A DNA stretch of 64,000 nt, taken from Sporomusa malonica (GTDB lineage: Bacteria > Bacillota > Negativicutes > Sporomusales > Sporomusaceae). The translations under genes were made by a program, and so were the position numbers. The stretch is from the NCBI RefSeq assembly GCF_041428715.1, contig NZ_CP155572.1; one strand, 5' to 3'. This document shows, piece by piece, positions 34,514 through 47,095 of the stretch. A model generated the notes under the pieces. The model had not been told where the DNA came from. It saw only the letters and a list, made by a program, of their open reading frames with translations, and ran no database searches. Positions within the stretch are counted from its first letter, which is position 1; each line of letters starts with the position of its first letter.

Positions 34514-35548
34514 TTAGTCATCGGATAAATCCAACTTCAGAGATGAGACTCTTTCTCCATGCCTCAACTGCTGCCGAACGGCCAACATGACAGCATCAAG
34601 TTTTTCAATGTCACTCAGGCTTTCGATTTCTTCGTCTGAAGTTTCCATGATTTTATGGATACCACCGTTTTTAATCACAATACGCTTATCAGCACTCAAA
34701 GCCAACAGCGGATCATGGGTTGAAATCAATACAATCTTTTCGTTTTCCGTTAATAGGCTGATAGCCTGTTTCCGGTCAATGCCGGCATTTTCTATTTCGT
34801 CAATCAGGACAATAGGCGAAGAACTCATATACGCCGTGTCGGCAATCATCAGTGCACGGGATTGTCCTCCAGAGAGCTGGGTTACTTTGGTATCCATGGT
34901 GAATTTTTCACCGGCCAGCTCGTTAGCACAAACAAAACATTGTTGTATCACCTGCTCGGCACTCTCGCAAAGACGGCTTTTTGCATGCATTGCCAGAAAT
35001 TCCGCGACATTCAGATCCATAACGAAATTCATGTTTTGCGACAACTGCGCCACCATTTTGTTACCCATATCAAATCGTTCCTCATCGGTCAACGCGTGGT
35101 CATTAATCAATATCTGTCGTTTGGTCGGTGTATCGCACTGAGCTAAACATTCGATATCCCCCAGCAGACGGCTTTTCCCTGAACCCGTAGGGCCAACGAT
35201 ACTAACGACCTCACCGGCTGCTATCGTAAGGGTCACATTCTCCGCTTCCCCTTGTTTATTTCTGCCGCCGATGATTGTAATATTATGTATTTTTTCCTTT
35301 TCTTCCCGGTTATTCACCAGTGTTGCCATGAATTTTACCAATTCTTCGGTTAGGCTGAATCCATCGAGCCCGAACTCATCCAGTTGCTCCTGCGGTATTT
35401 CTTCTAACGCCTGGGCTACTGTGAATTTTTTCTGCAGGTCCTGCAAATTATAATTTACAAAAAAATCCTGTACGACCGGATAGTCCACGAGGATTTCAGC
35501 AATCGTCATATTAGTGACGATTGCTCTGATTCTTGCATTTTGCATCAT
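34514..35548 (-). CDS. ABC-type ATPase with N-terminal DUF1858-like domain
   Basis: 344 aa, soluble. Residues about 10-70 (VTNMTIAEILVDYPVVQDFF) look like DUF1858/ScdA-N, a small helical domain often paired with redox or metal proteins. Then a single ATPase domain: Walker A GPTGSGKSRLLG, signature LSGGQSRALMIAD, Walker B PIVLIDEIENAG and switch STHDPLLAL. There is no partner permease, so this is a soluble ABC protein, unlike transporters. Its start (ATG 35548, AGGTGAGG) overlaps the region of the GTPase stop. The pairing of soluble ATPase and GTPase suggests metal insertion or chelate processing (inference). Confidence 0.75.
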   Translation of the reverse strand: MMQNARIRAIVTNMTIAEILVDYPVVQDFFVNYNLQDLQKKFTVAQALEEIPQEQLDEFGLDGFSLTEELVKFMATLVNNREEKEKIHNITIIGGRNKQGEAENVTLTIAAGEVVSIVGPTGSGKSRLLGDIECLAQCDTPTKRQILINDHALTDEERFDMGNKMVAQLSQNMNFVMDLNVAEFLAMHAKSRLCESAEQVIQQCFVCANELAGEKFTMDTKVTQLSGGQSRALMIADTAYMSSSPIVLIDEIENAGIDRKQAISLLTENEKIVLISTHDPLLALSADKRIVIKNGGIHKIMETSDEEIESLSDIEKLDAVMLAVRQQLRHGERVSSLKLDLSDD

Positions 35549-35552
35549 AGCC

Positions 35553-36239
35553 TCACCTGAATTCCATCTTTTTCAGCATTCCCATTTGGTAGGTCTCACC
35601 GACTCGCGTTTCCCCGGTACAGTAGGCACATACCGAAGAAGGCATCGAGAAGCGTAAACGTCGATTTTTCAGCGTAGTGATGTCTGCTGCATTTTTGACA
35701 TGTTTGCTTAACAGGAACGCCCCTTGACCGGTAATTCCATTTACAAATAGAATTCTGGCTCCAGGGTTGACTTGTCGAACATTGAACATAAATACTTCCC
35801 GTTCAGCCTGTGAGACAATATCCCCCTTGGTAATCAAAACAATATCAGCCAGCTTCAGCATGGGACCAATTTTACGGGGAGTGTTAACGCCAGAGAGATT
35901 ATCAATAACACAAATGGCAAGAATCCCCTGAATATGGGGAGAACAGCGATTACATAAACCTGCGCTTTCGCTAATCAATATATCCAGTCCGGCATGATGC
36001 CCCCACTCGACAGCATCTTCAATATTGCTGATAAAAAAATGATCCGGGCAGAATTTTCCTGAAAACCCCACCTGAACTTTTACGCCATATTCCTTATAAC
36101 TTAGTTGATCAAAAGACGTCAGGCAGTCAAATTTTACAACACCGACCTCTTGGCGCCCCTCCCTGAGACAATCAATCAGTCTGAGAATTACTGAAGTTTT
36201 ACCGGAAGAAGGCGCCCCAGATACCGTAATGAGTTTCAT
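35553..36239 (-). CDS. HypB/UreG-like P-loop GTPase
   Basis: 228 aa. Walker A GAPSSGKTS, a metal-chaperone-like switch region ending LISESAGLCNRCSPHIQG (Cys-x2-Cys plus His), a G4-like TKGD for guanine, and a C-terminal CAYCTGE motif. G3E-family GTPases of this type deliver Ni, Co or Zn to enzymes or regulate metal insertion. Both cysteine motifs suggest metal binding. The gene is preceded by exbD and followed within a few bases by the soluble ABC ATPase. Which metal is served cannot be read; the neighbouring molbindin remnant and cofactor riboswitch raise Mo or W as options. Confidence 0.78.
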   Translation of the reverse strand: MKLITVSGAPSSGKTSVILRLIDCLREGRQEVGVVKFDCLTSFDQLSYKEYGVKVQVGFSGKFCPDHFFISNIEDAVEWGHHAGLDILISESAGLCNRCSPHIQGILAICVIDNLSGVNTPRKIGPMLKLADIVLITKGDIVSQAEREVFMFNVRQVNPGARILFVNGITGQGAFLLSKHVKNAADITTLKNRRLRFSMPSSVCAYCTGETRVGETYQMGMLKKMEFR

Positions 36240-36260
36240 AATCTCCCCCCCAAAGCTCGT

Positions 36261-36686
36261 TTACCTGGCTGCCATACCTTTCCCATCAGCATTAACACCG
36301 ATGGCGATCCTGTGTATTCCATTGCGACGAATGGCATCCATCAATTCCACCACACGCCCATGTTCGACACCGCTGTCGGCATTAATAATGACAGAGATTG
36401 GCTTATCGCCCTGACTCTGGCGCACTAGCCACTGAGCGGCTTCCGCCGGGTTTCCAACTTGTGCCTTGTCGCAGAAGAGCTTACCGTCTTTGGTTACGGT
36501 CAGTAAAATCACTTGCTGCGCCTTGTCCTCCATTCCGGCCGCATGGGGAAGATTCACAGGTAAGGTATACTGGTTGGTCATGGTTAAAGTGGCCAGCATG
36601 AAGAAGACCAGCAGAAAAAACATAGTGTCGATCATGGGTATAATCTCGATGCGGGCTTTTTTTAATGGCTTTCGCGGTATCTTCAT
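36261..36686 (-). CDS. exbD: ExbD/TolR-type proton-channel subunit
   Basis: 141 aa. One N-terminal membrane helix with the essential acidic residue in IIPMIDTMFFLLVFFMLATL, then a periplasmic domain (VTKDGKLFCDKAQVG, VIINADSGVEHGRVVELMDAIR). Works with ExbB to couple the proton gradient to TonB. Six bases after exbB on the same strand. Confidence 0.92.
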   Translation of the reverse strand: MKIPRKPLKKARIEIIPMIDTMFFLLVFFMLATLTMTNQYTLPVNLPHAAGMEDKAQQVILLTVTKDGKLFCDKAQVGNPAEAAQWLVRQSQGDKPISVIINADSGVEHGRVVELMDAIRRNGIHRIAIGVNADGKGMAAR

Positions 36687-36692
36687 CGCCCG

Positions 36693-37283
36693 TCACTCCT
36701 TATCAGGAAGGACTAATGCCATTTCCAGCCGGGTGGCGTAATGCTCAATCATTGCGATTTCCCTTTCGATGCGGGCCAAAAAGTAGTTGTAAGGAATTAG
36801 AGCTATGACCGCCACGCTTATTCCCGTTGCGGTGGCAATCAGCGCCTCGGCTACTCCACCGGTAACAGCGTGGGGTTGTCCCATTCCGGCTAATGCCATA
36901 ATCTGGAAAGAATCAATCATACCGATAATCGTGCCTAAGAGTCCTAGGAGCGGCGACAAGGTAACGATGGTGTCCAATACCGGCAGTCCGCGCTGCATCG
37001 CAGCGAGTTCATTGACTCCCGCTGCTTCCATGGCTTTTAAAGAGTGATAACGATTGGTTATTCCAGCAGACATGACGCGAATTAGCGGCATTGAGGACTT
37101 TCTCGCCATGTCAGCCGCTTCATCCATACGGCTATCACCGATCATATCCAATATTGCTTCGGCCTGAGGTATTGCTCCGAGGCGCCGGAAGAAGAAAAAA
37201 CGTTCAATAATGACAGCTATCGCCACAACAGAGCAGACAGCGAGAGGCAGCATCATCCAGCCGCCTTTTAACAGTTCGTACAC
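36693..37283 (-). CDS. exbB: ExbB/MotA/TolQ-type proton-channel subunit
   Basis: 196 aa with three membrane helices (LPLAVCSVVAIAVII near the N-terminus; TLSPLLGLLGTIIGMIDSF; ALIATATGISVAVIALIPYNYF). The TolQ signature LGLLGTIIGMIDSF and the TATGISVAVIAL pore helix are present. Forms the inner-membrane channel with ExbD that drives TonB. Lies between tonB and exbD, all in one transcript. Confidence 0.92.
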   Translation of the reverse strand: MYELLKGGWMMLPLAVCSVVAIAVIIERFFFFRRLGAIPQAEAILDMIGDSRMDEAADMARKSSMPLIRVMSAGITNRYHSLKAMEAAGVNELAAMQRGLPVLDTIVTLSPLLGLLGTIIGMIDSFQIMALAGMGQPHAVTGGVAEALIATATGISVAVIALIPYNYFLARIEREIAMIEHYATRLEMALVLPDKE

Positions 37284-37329
37284 TAGGGATCATCTCTCTT
37301 TCTGCTTGAAGGTATTGCTGTGATGCTAC

Positions 37330-38037
37330 CTATTCTGCCTCGTCAAGACGGAACCGGACTCTTACGTCATGGAAACTCGTAATAGGCACACTACCCTTTT
37401 TCGCCGGGGAAAAGCGCCACTTTTTCACCGTTTGCACGGCAGCTTCGTCCAAAATGCCATAGCCGCTTCCCACCTTTACCGATACCGATTCAACCGATCC
37501 ATCGGTATCAATGAGAAGTCGCACTACTACTGAACCTTCCCAGCCAGCCTTTCTGGCAGCTTGTGGATAAGCCGGTTTGGAACCGGAGAGATAACTAGGG
37601 GATGTTCTGGCGCCGCTGTCATGACTATTCGCCTCTCCATTACCGGTGGTTGCTTGCTCCCCGCTATGACCAGCTGCGGTAGTTTGTCCAACTACAGCCG
37701 TTCCCGCCGAAACCGTCTTAGTTACATAGATGTCGTTTGTTTCTCCTGGTATAGACGGCGGGAGAAGTTCTGTTCGGGTTGCAATCGGCACCAGTTTGGG
37801 AACTGGCTGTTTGGTCGGCGCTGGCGGAGGAGATTCTGACGGCGTAGAATGTGCCGTGTCCGCTGTTTCAACCACAGCGACAGGGACGATATCAACTTCA
37901 ATGGCAGTAATTTCTGCCGGCTTATTGCCCGGATGATAAGGCGGTCCCAGCATAGTCAGGCAGACAATCAGGGCACCGTGAAGAAGAAGCGAAATTCCGG
38001 TTGTTTTTGTATATGGGGATTTACTAAGATATTTCAT
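37330..38037 (-). CDS. tonB: TonB energy transducer
   Basis: 235 aa. N-terminal membrane anchor (GISLLLHGALIVCLTMLG with the conserved SxxxH-like pattern), a Pro-rich linker (ESPPPAPTKQPVPKLVP), and a C-terminal TonB domain with YPQAARKAGWEGSVVVRLLI and VQTVKKWRFSPAKKG. Spans the periplasm and opens the receptor at 31468-33510. First gene of the minus-strand uptake operon. Dedicated TonB genes next to their receptor are common in metal loci. Confidence 0.92.
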   Translation of the reverse strand: MKYLSKSPYTKTTGISLLLHGALIVCLTMLGPPYHPGNKPAEITAIEVDIVPVAVVETADTAHSTPSESPPPAPTKQPVPKLVPIATRTELLPPSIPGETNDIYVTKTVSAGTAVVGQTTAAGHSGEQATTGNGEANSHDSGARTSPSYLSGSKPAYPQAARKAGWEGSVVVRLLIDTDGSVESVSVKVGSGYGILDEAAVQTVKKWRFSPAKKGSVPITSFHDVRVRFRLDEAE

Positions 38038-38040
38038 TCT

Positions 38041-38356
38041 GCCTCCATCAAAGGTTCATACCCTATTGGTTTTGTAGCTCACCATATATTATCGAAATAT
38101 ATACTCATGTTAAGGGCTTCGTCTTCGAGATATCTCCACCTCAGCTTAAATACGTCGCAAACTTCTAGTTCGCATTAAAAATCAACTAAACAAGCTATGC
38201 GTCGTTTAGTTGATACCACCTTGTATCTTTTTATTTATCCATAATCTTACTTATTTTTATCATCTTAATACAAAAACAAACTGCAGTCAATATAAATATT
38301 ATTTTAATATCTTTTTTGTTTGTTTTTGTTTGCTTATTTTTGTTAGAAACTAAGTA
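38041..38356. promoter_or_regulatory. Upstream region of the tonB operon
   Basis: About 300 bases, very AT-rich near 38270-38350, with repeated TTTGTTTG words and TTTTTGTTAG at 38337-38346. The reverse complement of this ten-base word occurs before the methyltransferase gene (near 26087), so the two arms of the uptake locus may share a regulator. No gene is seen. Confidence 0.4.
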
Positions 38357-38513
38357 AAAGAACTTATTAAGGGTGCCATCATGGCAAAAGTTGTTATGGA
38401 CTATAAAACTGGTAGCAGCTATTACCGTAGATTCTGTAGAAGATTTGAACCTAGTACCTGGAGATAAAGTAACTGCTTTGGTAAAAGCTACAGAGATGAT
38501 GGTGCTTAAATAA
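38357..38513 (+). pseudogene. Frameshifted molbindin (TOBE/Mop domain) remnant
   Basis: One frame reads KELIKGAIMAKVVMDY up to about 38404; a second frame from 38409 reads LVAAITVDSVEDLNLVPGDK, then VTALVKATEMMVLK and stop. Together they are the second half of a molybdate/tungstate-binding TOBE domain (molbindin, about 70 aa), broken by a small deletion between them and missing its N-terminus. A good terminator follows. Identification by motif is firm; non-function is inferred from the frameshift. Confidence 0.75.
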
Positions 38514-38536
38514 TCGTATTAAGTTCTTCAAAAAAA

Positions 38537-38569
38537 GCGGCTTAGCCTTTTGGCTAGCCGTTTTTTTTT
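38537..38569 (+). terminator. Terminator after the molbindin remnant
   Basis: GCGGCTTAGCC/GGCTAGCCG stem with TTTT loop and nine T residues. Almost the same stem recurs at 40919-40956. Confidence 0.85.
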
Positions 38570-38762
38570 GCGTCTAACGAACATGGTGACTCAAAAGCAT
38601 CCTCCCAGTACATCTTCTCAAGTTGGGTAAGAACCATATCCATCCATGATAAATTCAATCAAATATAAATATTGTAAAAATTTTAAAAATTCCATTTGAG
38701 ACAATGACAAATCAATCAATATTGCATTATTTATTCATTCGCAATATAATGTTACTAGAGCA

Positions 38763-38814
38763 AACAAAACTGAATAAAACAACTGCTAATTGTTTGGTTT
38801 TATTCATTTTTGTT
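38763..38814. repeat. Long AT-rich inverted repeat upstream of the riboswitch
   Basis: Arms AACAAAACTGAATAAAAC (38763-38780) and GTTTTATTCATTTTTGTT (38797-38814), 16 of 18 positions paired, 16-base centre. Could be an operator for a dimeric regulator or a transcript hairpin. The rest of 38570-38967 shows no gene. Confidence 0.5.
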
Positions 38815-38967
38815 GTGAAGTAAATTTCTCCAGTTTTATTTTACAACTCAATTTTGCAAGCAAAATGATTAGCAGATAAACCTATGAACAAGTTACCGGC
38901 GCTGAGCATTGGTTTAGTTTCTATTAAGGTACATAAGAGATCTTTAATCGAGAACTTAAGTAAATAC

Positions 38968-39071
38968 AAACTCCTTAGCCGATTAACCTAAACCTTTGCT
39001 GGCATGGTGTTCGGCCGATCGGTATAGTGGGAAACTGCTATGCTTCCCGCTTTTCTTTTGGAAAGGAGTGC
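38968..39071 (+). ncRNA. Probable molybdenum/tungsten cofactor (Moco/Tuco) riboswitch
   Basis: A closing stem ACTCCTT (38970-38976) with AAGGAGT (39063-39069); a block GGTGTTCGGCC at 39006-39016, close to GGTGCTTTGGCC of the Escherichia coli moaA leader; a hairpin ATAGTGG-GAAA-CTGCTAT at 39023-39041; and CTTCCCG ... GGAAAGGAG like the CCTCCCG ... GGAAAGGTG of that leader. The extra P3 stem of Moco types seems absent, which known work links to tungsten cofactor variants. Placed about 130 bases before a gene and followed by a terminator. Comparison is from memory of one leader, so a covariance search is needed. Confidence 0.6.
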
Positions 39072-39131
39072 AATATACTCGGGCGGCGCAATTCCCTGCG
39101 TATGTTTTGTGTCAACAAATCGTCCCGTATA

Positions 39132-39184
39132 CAATAATTGCCAAGCCCTCTCCTAAAAGGGTTTGGCAATTATTGTAATTTTTA
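39132..39184 (+). terminator. Expression-platform terminator between riboswitch and DUF2325 gene
   Basis: 18-bp stem CAATAATTGCCAAGCCCT/AGGGTTTGGCAATTATTG, then TAATTTTT. Since it lies between the aptamer and the gene, it can serve as ligand-controlled terminator. Confidence 0.8.
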
Positions 39185-39201
39185 AGGTGTGGTGATACAG
39201 T

Positions 39202-40875
39202 ATGAAGATTTCAGATTTCACTTTAGTAATCGACAATATCACAGTGGATACGCTCCCACTTTTTATCCAGTTAGCCGCCGACACTACAACGGCCTACAAA
39301 GAAATCGACTCACTTTATGAAACTGATAAAACACGCTACCAGATCGCTGCATCTCATTCGCCATTCACTGATCATCCCTTGTTCACCACCGGCGGCATTG
39401 AGAGGCAAATTTACGCCTCAAAATATTTAGGGATAGTGCTTGCTGCAATAGAAGATGGACGTGGTTCTCCCTTATTCAAACAAGCATTAACCATTATGGG
39501 CAAACGTTGGAACGAACTGTATTGCTACATCCAAAAATGTGAAACAATTGATTTATCGGAAGCCGCTAAACCAGAGTATTATGCCGAATCCCTAAAAAAC
39601 GTACAAACCCACAAATTGCTTACCGGCGCCGCAATTCAATATATCCAGTATTTTAACGAATTATATCCAGCCATTGATTTACCGCTGCATTCCTCTTTAA
39701 AATTCGCAATGTTTATGGCATGCGCTTTCGGTCAAAAAATAATTGTATCATCTTCCGAAACTCTATCTATTATTCAAATATTTGGCGGAAAGTTCGATAG
39801 CACTGACCAATTTCAACAATTCAAAGGCAGACTGAATAAATCAGTAGTAAAAAAACTCGCTCGTTATCTTAAAAACGTAATATATCAAAAGGTATTTCTT
39901 AACTATCTTGATCCTTGGAACGGGGATCGCTTCTGGGAGGGATTAGCCCACTGCACCGCTTATCTATCAGCAACAGTAGGAATCTCGCTACTTTCTCCTA
40001 AACTTTTGTCACAGATCAAGGAGCGAGATATCGAACTTCTTTGTCGCCTCTATATTGTTAAGATGACTGCAGAGGCTTTTCGATCTGGCGAACTAAAAAA
40101 AAATAAAGAGGCTATGGAATTAGATTGTGTCGAATTTGTAATGTTCGGCTTAAATTTACTTGACTTTATTAGGGAATATAAAAAAGCCAAAAAATTATAT
40201 TTTGAACACAACGCAACTCATCTATATGCCGAAATAGATAATCTCAAAAGACAGCTTCAATCCCGTGAAACGGAAATCCGAAGCCTCAGCAGAGATTTGA
40301 CAGCAAAAAACAATTTACTCGCCTTAAAAGAAGAAGAAATTAATACTCTAGTTCTCAAACAAAAATTTGTTCTTAATGTACTGATTAAAGAAAACGAGCA
40401 ACTTAAAACTAAAATTGCACAAACAGATAAGATTAAAGATACAACTACAGACGCCAAAACAATACAATGCAATTACATCGCACCAATACCTAGTAAGCCG
40501 CTCGATACAGAGACATCTTTAAAAATGCTAGAAAACATTCATGCCATAATTATTGGTGGCGCCGAAAGCTGGCAGGCCAAATTGAAAAGTAAACTCCCGC
40601 ATTTTGATTATCTTAATGGCGATGTAGGCAGCTTTGACCATGCGTTGATCATTCATGCTGATATTGTCTTCGCCAATGTCCGCTGTAAGTTTAGTCACGA
40701 CTGCTTTTATAAGATGATCAAACTGGTTCGCCAGCACGAAAAGCGTCTGGTATACTTGCCTAAAACCAATATTGCCCTTACTATTCGCATGATGGCAAGT
40801 GCTGTAGATTCCACTTACATACCAGAAGAAAACTCCATGGAACATAGCAATATTGGATGCGCTGCCGAATTATAA
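39202..40875 (+). CDS. DUF2325-domain protein under the cofactor riboswitch
   Basis: 557 aa. A helical N-terminal region without known domain (1-340), a coiled coil (about 345-430, YAEIDNLKRQLQSRETEIR), and a C-terminal DUF2325 domain beginning IIIGGAESWQAKLKSKLPHF and continuing ADIVFANVRCKFSHDCFYKM. DUF2325 is a small Rossmann-like domain of unknown function; the segment around FANVRCKFSHDC is typical. GGTGATA site five bases before ATG 39202. Monocistronic between two terminators. Control by a Mo/W cofactor RNA would make it a metal-state-dependent protein, an inference from position. Confidence 0.75.
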   Translation: MKISDFTLVIDNITVDTLPLFIQLAADTTTAYKEIDSLYETDKTRYQIAASHSPFTDHPLFTTGGIERQIYASKYLGIVLAAIEDGRGSPLFKQALTIMGKRWNELYCYIQKCETIDLSEAAKPEYYAESLKNVQTHKLLTGAAIQYIQYFNELYPAIDLPLHSSLKFAMFMACAFGQKIIVSSSETLSIIQIFGGKFDSTDQFQQFKGRLNKSVVKKLARYLKNVIYQKVFLNYLDPWNGDRFWEGLAHCTAYLSATVGISLLSPKLLSQIKERDIELLCRLYIVKMTAEAFRSGELKKNKEAMELDCVEFVMFGLNLLDFIREYKKAKKLYFEHNATHLYAEIDNLKRQLQSRETEIRSLSRDLTAKNNLLALKEEEINTLVLKQKFVLNVLIKENEQLKTKIAQTDKIKDTTTDAKTIQCNYIAPIPSKPLDTETSLKMLENIHAIIIGGAESWQAKLKSKLPHFDYLNGDVGSFDHALIIHADIVFANVRCKFSHDCFYKMIKLVRQHEKRLVYLPKTNIALTIRMMASAVDSTYIPEENSMEHSNIGCAAEL

Positions 40876-40918
40876 GCCTTCAATTCAATCAATAATAATT
40901 ATATTAAGTCTTGCTAAA

Positions 40919-40956
40919 AAAATCGGCTTAGCCTTTTGGGCTAGCCGATTTTTATT
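40919..40956 (+). terminator. Terminator after the DUF2325 gene
   Basis: AATCGGCTTAGCC/GGCTAGCCGATT stem with T-run; sister of the hairpin at 38537-38569. Confidence 0.88.
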
Positions 40957-40973
40957 TGCGTTTTGTATGTAAA

Positions 40974-41050
40974 TGGCGACCCCGGCAGGATTCGAACCTG
41001 CGACCTTTTGATTCGTAGTCAAACGCTCTATCCAACTGAGCTACGGAGTC
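40974..41050 (-). tRNA. tRNA-Arg(ACG)
   Basis: Full cloverleaf on the minus strand: acceptor GACTCCG/CGGGGTC, D arm AGCTCAGTTGGATAGAGC, anticodon loop with ACG, T arm GGTTCGAATCC, encoded CCA. Last gene of the rRNA operon. Confidence 0.95.
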
Positions 41051-41055
41051 ATGGA

Positions 41056-41131
41056 TGGTGACCCACGATGGACTCGAACCATCGACACCCTGATTAAAAG
41101 TCAGGTGCTCTACCGACTGAGCTAGTAGGTC
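41056..41131 (-). tRNA. tRNA-Lys(TTT)
   Basis: Acceptor GACCTAC/GTGGGTC, D arm AGCTCAGTCGGTAGAGC, anticodon TTT, T arm GGTTCGAGTCC, encoded CCA. Confidence 0.95.
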
Positions 41132-41252
41132 GACGTATAAATGGAGACTAATTCTATACTGCAATCCCATAATATTGAGGTGTACACCCATTGAATACAG
41201 TCGCAACAGGAGACAATTCAATGCTACAGAGTAGCTACCATATAGAATTAAT

Positions 41253-41328
41253 TGGCAGGGGCGGCTGGACTCGAACCAACGCGTGACGGAGTCAAAGTCC
41301 GTTGCCTTACCGACTTGGCGACGCCCCT
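41253..41328 (-). tRNA. tRNA-Gln(TTG)
   Basis: Acceptor AGGGGCG/CGCCCCT, anticodon loop with TTG, T arm GGTTCGAGTCC, encoded CCA. First tRNA after the 23S gene, where a 5S gene would be expected. Confidence 0.95.
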
Positions 41329-41519
41329 ACTAATAGGTGAACATCTCGTTAGAGTATGTTCCCTAAAAACTTCACAGAAGATAAGCAGTGCGCATTTAGA
41401 TACTGGTAGTTAGCAAAGCTAAAACATACATTATGGATGTTATCGCTCCGCTCTAACTAAGCGATTCGCTCAAGTTTCCGCGTCGCTTTCGCTCCTAAAA
41501 ACTTGGCTCTCTGCTTAAG

Positions 41520-44428
<2,909 letters not shown>

Positions 44429-44451
44429 TATTGCTGCAAAGCTGCAACTGT

Positions 44452-44560
44452 CTATCGCGCATCATCTGCGTCGTTGCTCCTCAGACCGTTTGTTTGCGTA
44501 CGACTGTACGCGGCACTGCACGGTCTTCCGGTGCGCCTAGCATCTGATACCCGCTAGCCA
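44452..44560. repeat. Nested inverted repeat in the 16S-23S spacer
   Basis: Pairs GACCGT/ACGGTC around GCGTAC/GTACGC, enclosed by GCGCATCATCTGCG and GCGCCTAGCATCTGA, which are similar and outward-facing. The spacer (44429-44866) holds no tRNA and no 5S gene. Probably a dispersed palindromic element of the genome, or part of the rRNA processing structure. Confidence 0.45.
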
Positions 44561-44864
44561 GTTTCGCCTCATCTTAAACTTAGCTTTCACTAAAGGTAAG
44601 ACGTTTAAAAAAATCCTAATTGCGCTTCGTTAAGTTACTTCACATATTTGCATATGAGAGGTAATTTATCTTTTGCTTTCTTCTGTGCAGTTTTCAAGGA
44701 ACATGTTTTCAGGAATATCTATGTTACCATAGTCATTTGTGTATTTCAACAAGTAACTTTTGGTAACTTCGCATTCCCTCAAAACTAAACAATGTAAGTG
44801 TAATTCATCTGCCAAGATGTACCGACCTAGGATTTCAGACTATATTTCAAGCCTGTTATCTCCC

Positions 44865-46422
<1,558 letters not shown>

Positions 46423-46632
46423 AAAAAAAACATTTATTGAAGCCGTTTATCGGCTCATTAAATCAAAAATTGTTTTTGGTTTGTGTCTTGCGACACGCAC
46501 GCACATCTGGCATTTTTATGATGCATTACTTTACATTGTTCAGTTTTCAGGGAACGTTTTTTTGTCACGGATGTAGTATAAATGATATGCTTTCTCCGAG
46601 ACTACTGTATTGCCGTTACTAGCGGCTGATAT

Positions 46633-46661
46633 AGATTATCACTTATTTGACTTTAGGTCAA
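46633..46661 (-). promoter_or_regulatory. rRNA operon promoter
   Basis: Read on the minus strand: TTGACC, exactly 17 bases, TAATCT, lying about 210 bases before the 16S 5' end and after the two upstream tRNA genes. Confidence 0.65.
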
Positions 46662-46683
46662 GTAACAATCTTTGGATATTAAC

Positions 46684-46760
46684 TGGTCGGAGCGGCAGGA
46701 TTCGAACCTGCGACCCCCTGGTCCCAAGCCAGGTACTCTACCAAACTGAGCCACGCCCCG
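46684..46760 (-). tRNA. tRNA-Pro(TGG)
   Basis: Acceptor CGGGGCG paired with CGCTCCG, anticodon TGG, T arm GGTTCGAATCC, encoded CCA. The acceptor has wobble pairs but is complete. Confidence 0.95.
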
Positions 46761-46767
46761 AAATTGT

Positions 46768-46844
<77 letters not shown>

Positions 46845-46851
46845 TTATTAT

Positions 46852-46909
46852 TGGTGCGGGAGAAGGGACTTGAACCCCCACGAGTTACCCCGCCAGATCC
46901 TAAGTCTTA
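46852..46909 (-). pseudogene. 3' half of tRNA-Leu(TAG), probable attachment-site scar
   Basis: Contains the anticodon loop with TAG, the anticodon 3' strand, the long variable arm (GGCGGGGTAACTCGTGG), the T arm GGTTCAAGTCC, the 3' acceptor strand CTCCCGC and CCA. The 5' acceptor, D arm and most of the 5' anticodon strand are missing; similarity stops near 46907. The broken side faces the defence island. This is what site-specific integration into a tRNA 3' end leaves at the distal junction. Confidence 0.8.
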
Positions 46910-46996
46910 AATGTGCTATATTTTTCATAATCGAAACGTCACGAACCCGCGTATTTGCTACATTTCTCAACAGAGCGCCACAGCACTTTTATGCGG

Positions 46997-47028
46997 CATT
47001 GTTGTACGGTTGTTGTAGTACAACAATG
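46997..47028. repeat. Perfect 11-bp inverted repeat near the island boundary
   Basis: CATTGTTGTAC (46997-47007) and GTACAACAATG (47018-47028), 10-base centre that repeats part of an arm. Possible binding site of a recombinase or regulator. Confidence 0.5.
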
Positions 47029-47095
47029 ACCTGATATGGTTCTCCTTGGGACGTGTACTCTACTTTTCAGTGTAGTGACTTACTTTTGGATGCAT

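Noticed and set aside
41329..41519. Possible 5S rRNA between 23S and tRNA-Gln
   Set aside because: None of the conserved 5S words is present; the stretch has only small hairpins.
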